From Caecitellus pseudoparvulus (lineage: Eukaryota > Bigyra: Bicosoecida), in assembly GCA_965644315.1 (NCBI GenBank), contig CBFFRQ010000044.1:333817-397816 (forward strand): a stretch of 64,000 nt of DNA, given 5' to 3'. How positions within the stretch are numbered: position 1 is the stretch's first letter; every line of letters starts with the position of its first letter. Positions 10,371-20,961 of the stretch are shown piece after piece. Made by a program: the position numbers and the translations under genes. The notes below the pieces were generated by a model. That model did no database searches, had not been told where the DNA came from, and saw nothing but the letters and a program-made list of their open reading frames with translations.

Positions 10371-12847
10371 TCACGCACTGCCCATCAGCTGCCCTGTCAC
10401 AACCACTCGCCCCTCGCGTAAGTCCGCCTCCATCTGCTGGGCGCGGAAGCTGAGCCGGTTGCCAAAGTACACGTCGGCCAGCCCAGGCACAGCCTGCACC
10501 GCTGCGAGGGCTTCCAAAGCTGCCGGTGTGTCTCCCGCCTGGGCGGCCTGCGCAGCTCGCTCAAAGTGGTAGAATGCGGGGCCCCAAAACGCGTGGCTGC
10601 TGGGTGAAACGCGACCCTCCTGCACCAGCTCTGCCACGGCGCCCAAGCAGCGCACCTGCTGCTCAGGCCGCTGCACCTCCCGCAGCGCAGCCGCTTGCAC
10701 AAGCTGTGCAGCTGCCAGGTCTTCGTCTGCAAAGGCACACTGTGGCGGCTTGGCGCCAATGCCCAGGAACCCTGACGAGGCAGCCTTGTGTGCTGTGTGT
10801 GCAGGAATGTAAAGTGCCGCAACACGCCCCTGGCGGTGTGCCAGCCACCCCGTGGTCCACTGCAGGGCATACTGCACAAGGGGCGTGGAGGTGGGGAACG
10901 TGTTCCACAGGTACGCCAGCTCCAGCGCCGGGGAGAAGAGCAGAAAATCCGCGTGACCAGGAGTGTGCGTGGGTTGGCTGGTGCTGGCGGCGTCAGCCGT
11001 CGCCGCCGCTTCCGAGCCGCCGCTGGCGCCAGGCGCTGCTCCTGGCAGCGGGCTGGCACGTGCGACAGAGTTGGCATCCTCCCCACTCAGCAGAGCGGCG
11101 ATGACCCGTGCAATGTGCCGCACAGGGCCACCAGCGTGGGCGGCAGCGGTACCAGCAGAGGCACCGCCTTCACCGCTGCTCGCACCAGTGGCAGGGCTCA
11201 AGGCCGTCTCCACATCGGGCCACTCGACGCTGGTCGCAGAGGCTGCTGGCAACTTGCTGCGGAGACCTGCGTAGGCTTCCCCAAAGCGCTCCGCGCGGGC
11301 CACTGCCCACGCTTCAAATTGCGGAGTGCGGCCGCCTTTCGTCGTGGCCAGGCCTGGCACTGTGGCGAAGACAGTCGCTGCGAAGTGCACATCCCCCGAC
11401 TGCAGGGCAGCCGCCGCCTGGGCAAAGGCACAGAAGCACTTGGACCAGGAGGACTCTGCTGCCAACTTGCCGAAGAGCACGGTGGCGGTGCGGAAATCCA
11501 CCTGCAGCAGCGCGCACCATGCCAGCTCGTACTCACACAGCGCACGCAGGGAGGTCCACTGGCTCTGCGCAGCGTGAGCACGTCTGTAGGCTGCCGCGGC
11601 CTCGTGCACCGCCCCCGCAGCCCGCAGCCACCGGCCCTGGTACCACTGAAAGACGGCTGATGCAGGGTACAGAGTCAAGCAGCGCTGCAGAATGCCGCCC
11701 GCTTCGACGAGCCCCTTGCCGTCCCCTCGCGTGTGGAACATGGCCATTGAAGTATGGAAGGACATGAGCAGGAAGGAGGCGAAGATGGCGTTCATGCTGC
11801 CGGTGCCCAGCGCCAGGCGCAGGGATGCAAGGCCGTACTCGCGATCGCCACTGAAACCCCACCACTGCGCGACAGCTCGGCGTGAGGGCGGCAGCAGGGC
11901 CAGCAGCAGGTTGAACACGCCAGAGCCAAATGCGATGCCACCAGCCACGACTGGGTGCAGGTTGGGCAGGCGCTTCCGCAGTGCAGCGCCGATGGTGCAA
12001 GGGAACGTGCGTGGTGTTGCGGAGCTTTGGTGCGGTGGTGTTGGCGGTGCTGCACCTTCACTGGGCGGCTGCGGAGGGGGGGCACCCGCTGCTTCAGACG
12101 GCAGGACACCGTACACAGCAGCCACGTCCCCTGTGAAGGGTGGCAGGGCGTCGCCCAACTCAGCCACCAGCGCCGGCGTCAGGCCTGCCGACTTAGCAAG
12201 GCCGTTGAACGAGTTGTACGCTGAGCGCAGCAGCATGGCACCAGACAACGCCTCGCTCCACGTGGGCTCCAAGAACATCAACAAGGCGGACAGCACGCTG
12301 GCCTGGGCTTCCACCTGCTGGTACAGCAGTTTCTCGTTGTCTGCCGCGCCGGCGCCAGCGACTGCCTTGCGCCCGTCAAACTTGGCTGCGCGTTCTCGAA
12401 CCGCCTGGAAAGGGCGACGCGCTGGAGTGCAAACACGGCGGTGTCGCATGCAGTGCAGTTCAGCATGCCCTCGAGTCATTCATGAAGTGGGGGTGTGGAG
12501 TACGCAGCACCTGCCGCTGCCAACCCTTGCTTTGGCAGGCGGACTCACTTTCAGCTTCGCTTTGCCCTCTGCCAGATCGTCAGGCTCCTGTGTGAGAAAA
12601 CCCCGGATGAAGGCGTAGAAGGCGTCCGCGAAGGCGCCCTGGATGCTGTGCATGCGCGTGTGGCGTGGTGGTGAGCTGCGGATTGTGCACGGCTTTGCAC
12701 CTGCCAGCACGGCACACACCTGTGCTCCGCCAACACGCCCAGCTGCGCCCGGGCCTCGTCGAACTTGTTGGCAAACACATTTCCAAATGCGACGGCGGCT
12801 GACTCTGCCGCGTCGTGCATGAAATCGCGGTCTGCAGCGGCTGCCAT
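10371..12847 (-). CDS. TTC39/IML2-like tetratricopeptide protein (DUF3808 family)
   Basis: Three exons (12720-12847, 12549-12645, 10371-12404) give 752 residues. The diagnostic stretch is FNLLLALLPP followed by a GFSGDREYGL block, typical of the TTC39/IML2 family; helical TPR-like pairs follow (RYALxx-type Ala/Leu helices, FYHFERAAQAAQAGD near the end). Yeast Iml2 is linked to lipid-droplet and inclusion-body clearance, and vertebrate TTC39 proteins to lipid metabolism, so a scaffold role is likely. The protein is longer than the usual roughly 600 residues because of Ala/Pro/Ser-rich inserts. The ATG at 12847 heads an exon whose helices continue in phase into exon 2, which fixes the start reasonably well. 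It converges with paralogue 3 across 179 bp. Confidence 0.8.
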
Positions 12848-12997
12848 GCCGGCTGGTCTGGTGTTGGTGAGGCACACGAGGTGGGGCAGGGAAGTTGGTT
12901 GAGGGGCCAGGCGGAACAGCAGGCTTGGACAGCGACGAAGATGGTGCCGGAATCGTGTCCTTGTTGAATTGCACAGGGTAGTCCCCGCTCACCTCCT

Positions 12998-14236
12998 TCA
13001 CGGTGCCGCAGCGCCCTCCTCAGAGTCACTGCCGCCACCACCAGACACCCCAGACAGCGTGTCTGTATCACTGCTGTCATCAGACGCAGCTGCCTCGGCT
13101 GCCATGCGCTTCCCACGCTCAGCTGCTGCCTGAGCCGCTGCCGCCTTGGCTGTGGCTGTGGCAGCAGCACTGCCGCTCAACGCCAACTCGTCACTGCTCA
13201 CACGGCTGTTGGAGCGGCGGTTGGCACGGGCAGGTCCACGAGCACCCCCCCCCTCACCCCCCTCCTCTTCTTCCTCTCCCTCGTACGTCGTGTCACGCCG
13301 GCGGTGCAAGTACCACGCGTCATCGTCCACGTCATCGCCGGGCCCACGCAACTTCCCAGCACTTGCTGCCACAGGGCCCCCCTCCCCTGCGTCACCCCCC
13401 CTCTCCTCCAGGACCAGGGGCCCTCCCCGAAACGTCACACTGGCACCTCGCGCCTTCGGTTCAGGTGACGCGGGCGGTGACTCGCCCGCTGCACCCTGGG
13501 GGCTGGGCGGCGCCACATCGGGACTGCCGTCTCCATCCCCACCGCGGCCCCCGCCCAGCGTGATGGCAGGGGGATGGGGTGCCTCGGAGGATGCTGCCCG
13601 GCCCGTGGCGGGGGCGGGGTCCCCCAGGCTGCTGCTGGAGAAGCGGTACCCAGCCGCCAGTGCAGGACTGCCGCCGGCAGCTGGGGCAGAGGGGGGGGCC
13701 ACGTGCAGGGCTCTTGCTCCCACGGCGTCCCCCTCACCGGGCTCTGAGACAGGGGGCGCTGCGCTCTCTGCAGCTGCCTGGGCGGCCTGTGCAGCCGGGC
13801 CTGGGTGGGGCGGCGGCAGGGCAGTGGAGGGGGGAGACGCCGAGCCCAGCTGCCCTGTGCTGTCAGCTGACAAGAGGGGGGTGCGCGAGTTCGCCAGGGT
13901 GGAGTGCTGGGGGTCGTGAGGGGGGGTCGCGGCAGCCTCCCCTCGTGCGCCAGGCGCCGGTGGCAGCGGGAACTGAGCCGGCGTGGCTTGAGACCGCAGG
14001 CGGTCCTGGCGCACACGGCAGAAGAAAATAATGCCACATGCAAGGACCATGAGGCCCACAAGTGCGCCTGTCAGGCCGAACGCCACCTTCTCGCCCTCTC
14101 CCAGTGACAGACGCCGCCGCAGTGTCGGCGTGGCAGGTGGTGAGCCAACGCCGTCGCCCGGCTCCAAGGCGGAACCCGCCACGCTCCAGGCAGCGCCTGC
14201 CAGCAGCAGCATGCAAAAGGGCGCACATCTACGCAT
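12998..14236 (-). CDS. Type I single-pass membrane protein, cytoplasmic low-complexity tail
   Basis: This protein of 412 residues starts with a cleavable-looking signal peptide (residues 1-22, hydrophobic core MLLLAGAAW). A short lumenal segment follows, then one transmembrane helix (about 51-73, FGLTGALVGLMVLACGIIFF) ending in basic residues. The remaining roughly 340 residues are Pro/Ala/Gly-rich and disordered-looking, with an acidic Glu run and a Ser/Asp-rich C-terminus (SDDSSDTD) resembling casein-kinase-2 sites. No family is recognised. The frame is open further upstream, but the ATG at 14236 is chosen because it places the signal peptide at the N-terminus. It sits on the same strand as its neighbours on both sides, 150 bp from the TTC39 start. 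Confidence 0.6.
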   Translation of the reverse strand: MRRCAPFCMLLLAGAAWSVAGSALEPGDGVGSPPATPTLRRRLSLGEGEKVAFGLTGALVGLMVLACGIIFFCRVRQDRLRSQATPAQFPLPPAPGARGEAAATPPHDPQHSTLANSRTPLLSADSTGQLGSASPPSTALPPPHPGPAAQAAQAAAESAAPPVSEPGEGDAVGARALHVAPPSAPAAGGSPALAAGYRFSSSSLGDPAPATGRAASSEAPHPPAITLGGGRGGDGDGSPDVAPPSPQGAAGESPPASPEPKARGASVTFRGGPLVLEERGGDAGEGGPVAASAGKLRGPGDDVDDDAWYLHRRRDTTYEGEEEEEGGEGGGARGPARANRRSNSRVSSDELALSGSAAATATAKAAAAQAAAERGKRMAAEAAASDDSSDTDTLSGVSGGGGSDSEEGAAAP

Positions 14237-14523
14237 TGTGTGTGCAGTGCTGGCCTCAATGTCCAGGCTGGCCAGCGCGAGAGGGCTGTGTCGCGGCCGA
14301 TAGGACGGCCGTCGCCGCGACTGCCACACCACCCGCAGCCTCACCTTGTGGGGGGCTCCCTTTGGCGGGGCAGGGGCTTGCGAAGGGGGCGGACCACGGC
14401 ACGAACTACCAGGCGGAATTTTTGTGCCAGTTTCGAACATTTGCATTCGCGGACGGTAGTTGAATTTGCCCGTGGCGCGCGGCATGTGTGAGGCGAGAGC
14501 ACGAGCAGCGTCAGTCCGCCGCC

Positions 14524-15942
14524 TTATGCGGCCGCGGCAGCGGCTGGGTTGTAACTCCACGCGACCACCTGCCCCTTCTCGTAGCAGGGGAAGAACACGG
14601 TCGCGTAGCCCTCTGCGTCGTACAGCACGCTCTGCCACCCAGCTGTGCCGTGGCATGAGCCGATTTGCGTGAGAGTGTAGTCCCACGGGTCACTGGCGCC
14701 GGCGGACGGGGGTGTCAGGATGTACTGCCCCTCTGCGCCGTCACCAGCCACGGAGATGAGGGGGCGGGGGGAGGAGGAGCCCACCGCTGCGTTGGTGGGG
14801 TGAAACGCAGCAGCACGCCCAGGCGACGCCTGGCCGATGCCTGGCAAGATGGTCTTGAACCCCACGAACAGGTCATGCCGTGTCCAGGCTGCAGGGTCTG
14901 TGAAGGCGCCCGGGCCCGAGGGCACCTCGTACGCGTACACGCCCGACAGAGATGCGTTGTTGACGTGGTTCGTGACGAGCACCTCCGTCTTGCCGTCGCC
15001 GTCCAGGTCCACGTGCTCCAGGGCAAAAGCAGTGCCGATGGATGCATCCACCACGGTCTTCACCACGGTCGCAGGCGTGACGCCCGCCCAGCAAGCCATG
15101 CTGCCGCCTGCCGGCTCTGCTGTCGTGGTGGTGAAGGCGGGGCCGCCGCGAAGGCGCTGTCCCTGCGCAGAGCCAGGCGCGCCGGCCTGGCCAACTGACA
15201 ACACTGCGAAGCCCGGGCCCCCGAAGAAGTCCGCGAAGGTGATTTCTTCACAGCCATCGCCGTCCAAGTCCTCGGTCTGGAAGAACACGCCCGGGGAGTG
15301 TGTTCCGTTCGCGATGACGTGTTCCGTCCAGGGCCCTGAAGTGGTGGGGTTGCTTGCCGGCTGCTCCAGCCACAGCATCTCAGCTGCCTCGGCGCCGATG
15401 AGGGGCTTGGTGGCACGCGCCGTCAGGATGTCCAGGCGCCCGTCCCCATTCATATCGCGCAGCAGCGTGTGGTGGTAGAACCAGCCGCCCAGCCAGTTGC
15501 CCTTGGGCGCTGTCAGCGTCACGGTGCGCTGCAGGCTCCAGTCCGCGTTCAGCTGCAGCAAGCGCACGGCACCCTGTGACTTGCCTGGCACCAGGAAGCC
15601 ATCTCCCAGCAGCAGGGCTGGTTGCGGGCCAATAGCGCCAGGGGGCACGCTGGTGACGGTGTTTGGCCAGGTGAGGTTGGAGGTGATGGTGGTGGCGTGC
15701 ACCGAGGCGGGGAAGGGCGTGGATGTCAAGTTCCGCACAATGGTGAGGGCGCCTTTCTCAAAAGGGTCCCCTGTGAAGGACGTCACCACCATGTGTGGCC
15801 CTGGCTCCGTGCCTGGCAACGAGTGCAATGACGTGAAGGCTGCGTTGGCCACGCTGAAGTTGCCCAAATTCACTGGGACCTGGGACGCGCTGCTTGCCGC
15901 GACAGATGCCGCTAGAAGAAGTACTGACGCAGAGGTTCGCAT
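14524..15942 (-). CDS. Secreted FG-GAP/VCBS repeat protein
   Basis: This protein of 472 residues has an N-terminal signal peptide (MRTSASVLLLAASVAASSAS). It carries three calcium-binding loops of the FG-GAP/VCBS type: DMNGDGRLD near residue 164, DLDGDGCEE near 222 and DLDGDGKTE near 310. They are spaced as in a seven-bladed integrin-alpha-like propeller. There are several N-glycosylation sequons and no membrane anchor. Such proteins are usually secreted or cell-surface lectin-like or adhesion proteins; the ligand cannot be inferred. A YCAATTTCCGC element lies 54 bp upstream of the ATG. An in-frame ATG at 16026 exists but would bury the signal peptide. Confidence 0.75.
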   Translation of the reverse strand: MRTSASVLLLAASVAASSASQVPVNLGNFSVANAAFTSLHSLPGTEPGPHMVVTSFTGDPFEKGALTIVRNLTSTPFPASVHATTITSNLTWPNTVTSVPPGAIGPQPALLLGDGFLVPGKSQGAVRLLQLNADWSLQRTVTLTAPKGNWLGGWFYHHTLLRDMNGDGRLDILTARATKPLIGAEAAEMLWLEQPASNPTTSGPWTEHVIANGTHSPGVFFQTEDLDGDGCEEITFADFFGGPGFAVLSVGQAGAPGSAQGQRLRGGPAFTTTTAEPAGGSMACWAGVTPATVVKTVVDASIGTAFALEHVDLDGDGKTEVLVTNHVNNASLSGVYAYEVPSGPGAFTDPAAWTRHDLFVGFKTILPGIGQASPGRAAAFHPTNAAVGSSSPRPLISVAGDGAEGQYILTPPSAGASDPWDYTLTQIGSCHGTAGWQSVLYDAEGYATVFFPCYEKGQVVAWSYNPAAAAAA

Positions 15943-15996
15943 GGTGCAGGGTGCTGTGACGGCTGGGGGGGAGTGTGGAGCCGGCAGCGGGTGCGT

Positions 15997-16007
15997 GCGG
16001 AAATTGA
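15997..16007 (-). promoter_or_regulatory. YCAATTTCCGC element upstream of FG-GAP gene
   Basis: TCAATTTCCGC read on the coding (minus) strand, ending 54 bp before the ATG at 15942. It is one of five exact copies in the window, all on the minus strand. Position and orientation suit a core-promoter or initiator element. Confidence 0.45.
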
Positions 16008-16218
16008 ATGCACTCCTCGCTGGCACAGTGTGACGTGGTGCTTTGGCACAGCGCGGACAGGGGGCCGGGCGCTGTCTAGTGCTGGGTGTGTGCTGGAAGA
16101 TGTGACGTCAGGCATGGCTGTAGCCATGTGCCGCACGTCTCCATGTTGGTGTAGTTTTGAGTGTGCGGGTGTGCTGCCTTGCTTGCTCCTGGTCGTAGCT
16201 GAAGATTCCGCAGTGCAT

Positions 16219-18297
16219 TCACGCAGCAAGCACACCAGCCGGCACACCGAGCCAGACATGCGCCAGCCCTTTTCCTCGCATCAAATCCGCCAGCTCCCGA
16301 TTGTCCACAGCAGTGCGCGGCGCTTGCAGCGTCCCGCCTGCCTTGGCACAGGCAGCCGCCCACTGCGACGGCACGTTGTGCTCTGCCTGCGCCCTTCTCC
16401 CCGCCGAGCTTGCCGTGGAGGGCGCAGGGACGAGGAACCAGCCCATGTTCCCTGGCGCTGCGCTGGCCCCTGCACAGGCGAGTGGGATGCCGTGCTCCGA
16501 GCAGGGCAGCGTCACCCAGCGCCCGATGGCGGCGGCCGCATCCCACACTGCACCGTGAGACAGGGGGGGCAGAGGCACCGTGGCGGCCATGGCAGGGCAG
16601 GCAGACGTATTACGCGGCTCAAAGGGCGCCCAGGACCACACCGCCGCCGCCGCCAGGTCAGGGCTGACAAGGTCCGCCTTGGCCACAGACACGCCACACG
16701 CGGCAGCAGTGGCCAGGTTGGGCGGGCCAAGCAGCCCGTAGTCAGCGGGGCCCTTGTAAAAGGGCGGCAGGTTCATGCTCTCACCGTCCAGCAGGCGCCA
16801 GGAGCCAGGGAACGGCCCACCCGAGCCTGACCCGCACGCCGGGTACGCCTGCAGGTGCGGCAAGGTGTTGGCGGTCCACCCAGGCCAGGTGGGGTCCAGG
16901 AACACGGATCCCGTGGCAAGTGTTCCTCCTGATCGCGCCATGACCTGGGGTCGCACTGCAGACCCGTTGAAGCTGCGCACTCCCCGCATGGCAGCGGGGG
17001 ATGGCCAGGAGCCGTTGAACAGCTGCGTCTGCATGGCAGGTGTCAGCAGGCGGGGTCCCAGGGCAGCCTGCAACGCATCATGCACGGCCTGCTCCCGCCC
17101 CAGCAGCTGGTGCTCTGAGAAGTCGTTGAGACTCAAGAGGAGCGTCGCGTTGGGGTGCTGGTCCACCCACTGCCCCACCTGGGTCAACGCAGCCGTTAGT
17201 GGCGCGTCATGGGGAGTGCAGCCGATGTCCCAAGCTGAGAAGGTGGTGTTCCAGTGCAAGGCGCGCTCGATGGCTGCGATGATGTCTTGCAGGCCTGGGA
17301 TGTCGCCTGCGCCGCCGGCGTGGCAGACGCGCACCTCGCCGAAGACGAACCAGGGATCGAACATGACCCCCCGCACACCCATGTTCAGCTGGTCGGGCAC
17401 TGCGAAGGACTGCTGGTTCCACACCCACTGCGCCGAGCCGTTGGTGGCTGCGGCGATGGCGTCGTGCAGGGCACGGAAGAAGGCCACCTCCCCCGCCCAC
17501 ACGTCTGGCGCTGCGTTGAAGGAGTTGTGACTCGTCAGCCACTGCACCCACGGCAGCGGCAGGGAGTCTTGCAGTAGGCGCTGCGAGCTCAGCGCACGGC
17601 TGGCCCAGGCCCTGTAAGGCGTGCTTGAGACGTTCACCGTGCCTGCCTCGCACAGCCCCCATGCGTCCAGAGTGCAGGGCGTTTCGGCACCGGTTGCCAG
17701 GAGCCAGGGCAACAAGCCAGCGCCAATGTCCAGTTCGTCGCCGGCAGAGGGGGCTTGACTGCCCCTCGCACGTCTGAAAGCTGCTTTTCGCATGTGCATG
17801 GAAGTGGAATAGCTTCTCGTCGCCTCTTGTGCTGCCAGTTGCTCAGCGTGTGTGGGCCGCACCGCTTGCACTGCAGTGCCGTGATTCTGGTGCAGTGCAG
17901 CACAGGGCGCCGACGTTGCCCGCCGCACCATGCAGTGCAGAGTGGTTTCTGAGGGAAAGGCGATGTCGGCAGGCGTTGAAACGTGCCATGCCCGCACAGC
18001 CACACCACCCTGCACGCTCCTGACTGCCCCCGACAGCCTGCACACCGCCTTGCGTTGCGCAGCGCCCAGTCGCCCTGGCACCTCACGGCACTCCCGCGAT
18101 AGAGGGCGTTGTAGCCAGACGTGCTGCTCTGGCGGGCGCCCAGCATTGTGAGCTGCCAGGACAGACATCCACAATGGCCAGCTGCGCACGGCCTCGGCCA
18201 GGGCCTGGGCGTGGTCATCTTGCTCGCCCGTTGCCAAGGCCAGCCACGCTGCGAAGCCGAGCAGCAACGCCACTGCCCTGTGACCCGCCATTGCCAT
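16219..18297 (-). CDS. Secreted PLC-like phosphodiesterase (PI-PLC X-type TIM barrel)
   Basis: This protein of 692 residues has a signal peptide (AVALLLGFAAWLALATG). The PLC-like signature is clear: WLTSHNSFN supplies the first catalytic-type histidine, and DQLNMGVRGVMFDPW...GEVRVCHAGG supplies the Asp and second histidine. Many N-x-S/T sequons fit secretion. The family cleaves phosphodiester bonds in phosphoinositides or related lipids; the substrate here is unknown. An N-terminal stretch of about 200 residues before the barrel contains a similar short phrase (LAAHNAG) and a poorly ordered segment at about 17700-18100. That segment may include an unrecognised intron, so the exact N-terminal sequence is less certain than the barrel. 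It is divergent from Tom40, with 280 bp between the two starts. Confidence 0.7.
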   Translation of the reverse strand: MAMAGHRAVALLLGFAAWLALATGEQDDHAQALAEAVRSWPLWMSVLAAHNAGRPPEQHVWLQRPLSRECREVPGRLGAAQRKAVCRLSGAVRSVQGGVAVRAWHVSTPADIAFPSETTLHCMVRRATSAPCAALHQNHGTAVQAVRPTHAEQLAAQEATRSYSTSMHMRKAAFRRARGSQAPSAGDELDIGAGLLPWLLATGAETPCTLDAWGLCEAGTVNVSSTPYRAWASRALSSQRLLQDSLPLPWVQWLTSHNSFNAAPDVWAGEVAFFRALHDAIAAATNGSAQWVWNQQSFAVPDQLNMGVRGVMFDPWFVFGEVRVCHAGGAGDIPGLQDIIAAIERALHWNTTFSAWDIGCTPHDAPLTAALTQVGQWVDQHPNATLLLSLNDFSEHQLLGREQAVHDALQAALGPRLLTPAMQTQLFNGSWPSPAAMRGVRSFNGSAVRPQVMARSGGTLATGSVFLDPTWPGWTANTLPHLQAYPACGSGSGGPFPGSWRLLDGESMNLPPFYKGPADYGLLGPPNLATAAACGVSVAKADLVSPDLAAAAVWSWAPFEPRNTSACPAMAATVPLPPLSHGAVWDAAAAIGRWVTLPCSEHGIPLACAGASAAPGNMGWFLVPAPSTASSAGRRAQAEHNVPSQWAAACAKAGGTLQAPRTAVDNRELADLMRGKGLAHVWLGVPAGVLAA

Positions 18298-18577
18298 GGT
18301 GGCAGGGTGTATACGAACAGTGCGGGGCAGAAAGGGGCGGCCAGAGACGTCCCAGAAGCTCGCGCGTGTCGGACAGGCGTCCTGAAATTGCGATGCCACC
18401 ACAAGGTGCCTGACACTAGGCAGCGCTGCCAGCTTCGTCTGGCAGTTCGGACGGCCCGGGAACGCACAACCGGTCACCAGGCACTTTCACAAAGACGACA
18501 GCAACCGTAACAGGACCACACGAACGGTCCGGAGCGAGTTTCCAAGTTTGCTGAGACAGCCCACCCCCTCTCCCACC

Positions 18578-20075
18578 ATGGGCGCAGTGGCTTCCCGGGC
18601 AGCGCCAGGTGCCGCTTGCGCTGCAAAAGCTGTCTTGCCGGCCATGGCTGGCGCAGCTGCCATGACGTGGCTGCCTGCTGTGCAGTGTGCTCCCAGCATG
18701 GATGCAGTACGTGGTGCCGTGGCGCTAGCAGTGCTTGCACTTGCACAGAGCGCGCGTGGGTGCCTGCACAGGCGTTGGCTGATGTGGATGCGGATTTAGA
18801 AGAGGACGGCGAGGGCTGGGAGGGAGGCATTGAAATCCTGGACTACGCCGAAATGGCGGCGGAGAAGACCATCTCAGTGAACCACACGGAAGGTCTCACT
18901 GCCATCGTCAGCGTGCCCTTCACTCGGCTGGAGGACTTGGACGCTGTGGCCACGACACGGCCCAACTTCCTCCTGCAGCACCTGTGAGTGCGGAATACGA
19001 GGGGGACTGCGGACGCAAAGTCTGCACACGTGCGCCCTTCCCACTGCACAGGATGATGCTGGGGGGCCCCAATGGCAGCCAACTGCAGTCCACCATCATC
19101 AACCAGCTGGATGAGAAGCATGTGCGTCGTGTGGCGCCGAGCCGCTGCCACCCTCGCCTGCCTGCACTGGCTTCTGCGCACCCGCCCAGGCCATCACCCT
19201 CACGGCCATTTCACACGGGCCCGGCACGCTCATGTTCCTGCCCAACATCTCCTACCCCATCCTGGACGGCGTCACTGCCAAGTACCAGTGCTTCGTGCGT
19301 GTCCCAGCAGCAGCCTGCACAGCGTGAGCGACAGCTCGCACACTGCGCCCTGCCCCTCCTCCCCCTCAGTTCGCGAACACAAGCGGAACACCGGGCATCG
19401 ACGCAGGGCAGTTGTCCCTCAGCACCAAGGGCTCGGACTACGCTCTGGAGGCCACTGCCACGCGGGGTGATCGCATGGGGGGTGATGCGTTCAAGGTGAC
19501 GTACTTCCAATCCGTCGCACGTGCGCTGGCCCTGGGCGGAACACTGAACATGCAGGTGGCGAAAGGCTCCTGGGCGGCGCCAGAGGCCGTGTCTTGGGGC
19601 CTGAACGGGGCCTGGCAGAGCGCTGACATGTCCCACGCAGTGCTGGGAGAGTACGATTCCGCACAGAACGAAGTCATGGCCGCGTGAGTGCGCTCGCCGG
19701 GAGCACCCCAAACCGGCACGGTCAAACACCACAATGACGTCTTTCATGCGCAGGTACCACCGGCAAGTCACCGAGAAGCTGCGCATGAGCGCCAAGTGGA
19801 CGCGTTCTGAGGCGCAGGGTGACGTCGTTTCATTCGCGGCAACGCAGCCTCTGCGCATCGAGCGCATGCTGGGCAACGCGCCCTACACCACCGTCACGGG
19901 GCAGGTGGACGTGCACGGCCTGGCTGCGTCCCTTTCCGCCAAACCTCACGCCATTATCAAGGCCAGTGTGGATCACATGACGCTGCAGGGCATGGGGGCG
20001 TTTGCGCTCAGCGCAACCTTCGACGCACACCGCAAGGAGTACTCATTCGGAACACAGTTCCGCCTCAGTGCTTGA
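18578..20075 (+). CDS. TOM40: Tom40, mitochondrial outer-membrane import channel
   Basis: Six exons (18578-18706, 18772-18983, 19052-19121, 19190-19294, 19370-19683, 19754-20075) join in phase to give 383 residues. After an Ala-rich N-terminus comes a nineteen-strand-barrel type sequence of alternating polar and hydrophobic residues. It includes NHTEGLTAIVSVP, PNFLLQHL, QSTIINQLDEK, LSLSTKGSDYALEAT, ASVDHMTLQG and the terminal strand YSFGTQFRLSA, which suits recognition by the SAM complex as a beta-signal. Tom40 is the pore of the TOM complex, through which nearly all nuclear-encoded mitochondrial proteins pass. The exon 4/5 junction (donor GTGCGT at 19295) is the least certain splice. It is divergent from the PLC-like gene and convergent with the TMEM256-like gene. 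Confidence 0.8.
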
Positions 20076-20191
20076 AGAACACGCGGTGCATTGGGTGGGT
20101 GGCGTGCTGCGCCGGGCGGGGCAGGCCGCTGTGCAGCCGGCAGCGAGTCACACTCACCGCGCTGCGGTGCATCGACAGCCGCAGTGCAGCG

Positions 20192-20658
20192 TCAGGGCCA
20201 CAGCAGGGCCAGCCAGCCGAAGATCATGCAGTAGCCACCGTAGGGAGCCAGCTTGCCCACCGCCCTGTCCCCTGCCAGGGCGACGGCGTAGCACGAGCCA
20301 GAGAACAATGCAACGCCGACAGACATGAGGCCGATGCCGATGGCACGGCTTTGCACTGGCCAGTTGGGGGATGACGCCAGTGCCACGGCATGCAACAGCT
20401 GATACAGCACTGCAGTCTTCCAGATCTCAATGAATTCCTGTCGCGCGGGAGCGAGGGGGAGGGCGGTGCAGAGCGGCGTGGTGAGGTCGGACACAAAATC
20501 CGCACCTGCGGCGTGCCGCCCACCAGGTCCTCCCGTTTGGCAAGGATCTTGGGCAAGGCATGGGAACCAAAGGCACCCAGGAGGATGCCCGACGCGCCCA
20601 GCACGCCTGCAATTTGCAGCCCACTGGGGGCGGACTTCAGCAGTCCAGACCACGACAT
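20192..20658 (-). CDS. TMEM256/DUF423 family small membrane protein
   Basis: Two exons (20506-20658 and 20192-20437) splice in phase to 132 residues, the usual family length. The conserved N-terminal helix contains GILLGAFGSHALPK, and the second exon begins EFIEIWKTAVLYQLLHAVAL. Two more hydrophobic helices end in YCMIFGWLALLW. TMEM256/YgdD proteins are widespread four-helix membrane proteins of unknown function, found in bacteria and in mitochondrial or other membranes of eukaryotes. The intron is 68 nt. It is divergent from threonine dehydrogenase, with 303 bp between the starts. Confidence 0.85.
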
Positions 20659-20830
20659 TGCACAGTGACGCAGCAGCGGAGGACGGCAGGGAGGTGCAAA
20701 GGGGCCAGTCACTGGGGACCCTGCAAGCATGAAAAGGGCGTGTTGGCGTGGTGAAGAGTGCACTGGGTTTTGTTCCAGCCATGGGGTGGCGCGCAGTGCA
20801 GGTGTGCAGACGTGGCAGTGTTTCGCCGTG

Positions 20831-20841
20831 TCAATTACCGC
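20831..20841 (+). promoter_or_regulatory. Near-match YCAATTTCCGC element upstream of threonine dehydrogenase
   Basis: TCAATTACCGC on the plus strand, one mismatch from the minus-strand element. It lies 120 bp upstream of the threonine dehydrogenase ATG in the sense orientation. It is the only near-match I found facing a plus-strand gene. Confidence 0.3.
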
Positions 20842-20961
20842 AGCAGGCACTCGCCGCCGACACAATTCACTGCAGCAGCGCTCGCCTTCCACCTGCCCGC
20901 GCCCTCCTGTGCACGTCTACACTGACCTGCTTTGGCTGCCGCCTTCCGCCCTCCCTTCGTC

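Noticed and set aside
18116-18190. Second PLC active-site histidine motif (LAAHNAG) as a duplicated barrel
   Set aside because: Only the short phrase matches; the following QLN..VRG..FDP and CHAGG blocks are absent, so it is more likely chance or a vestige.
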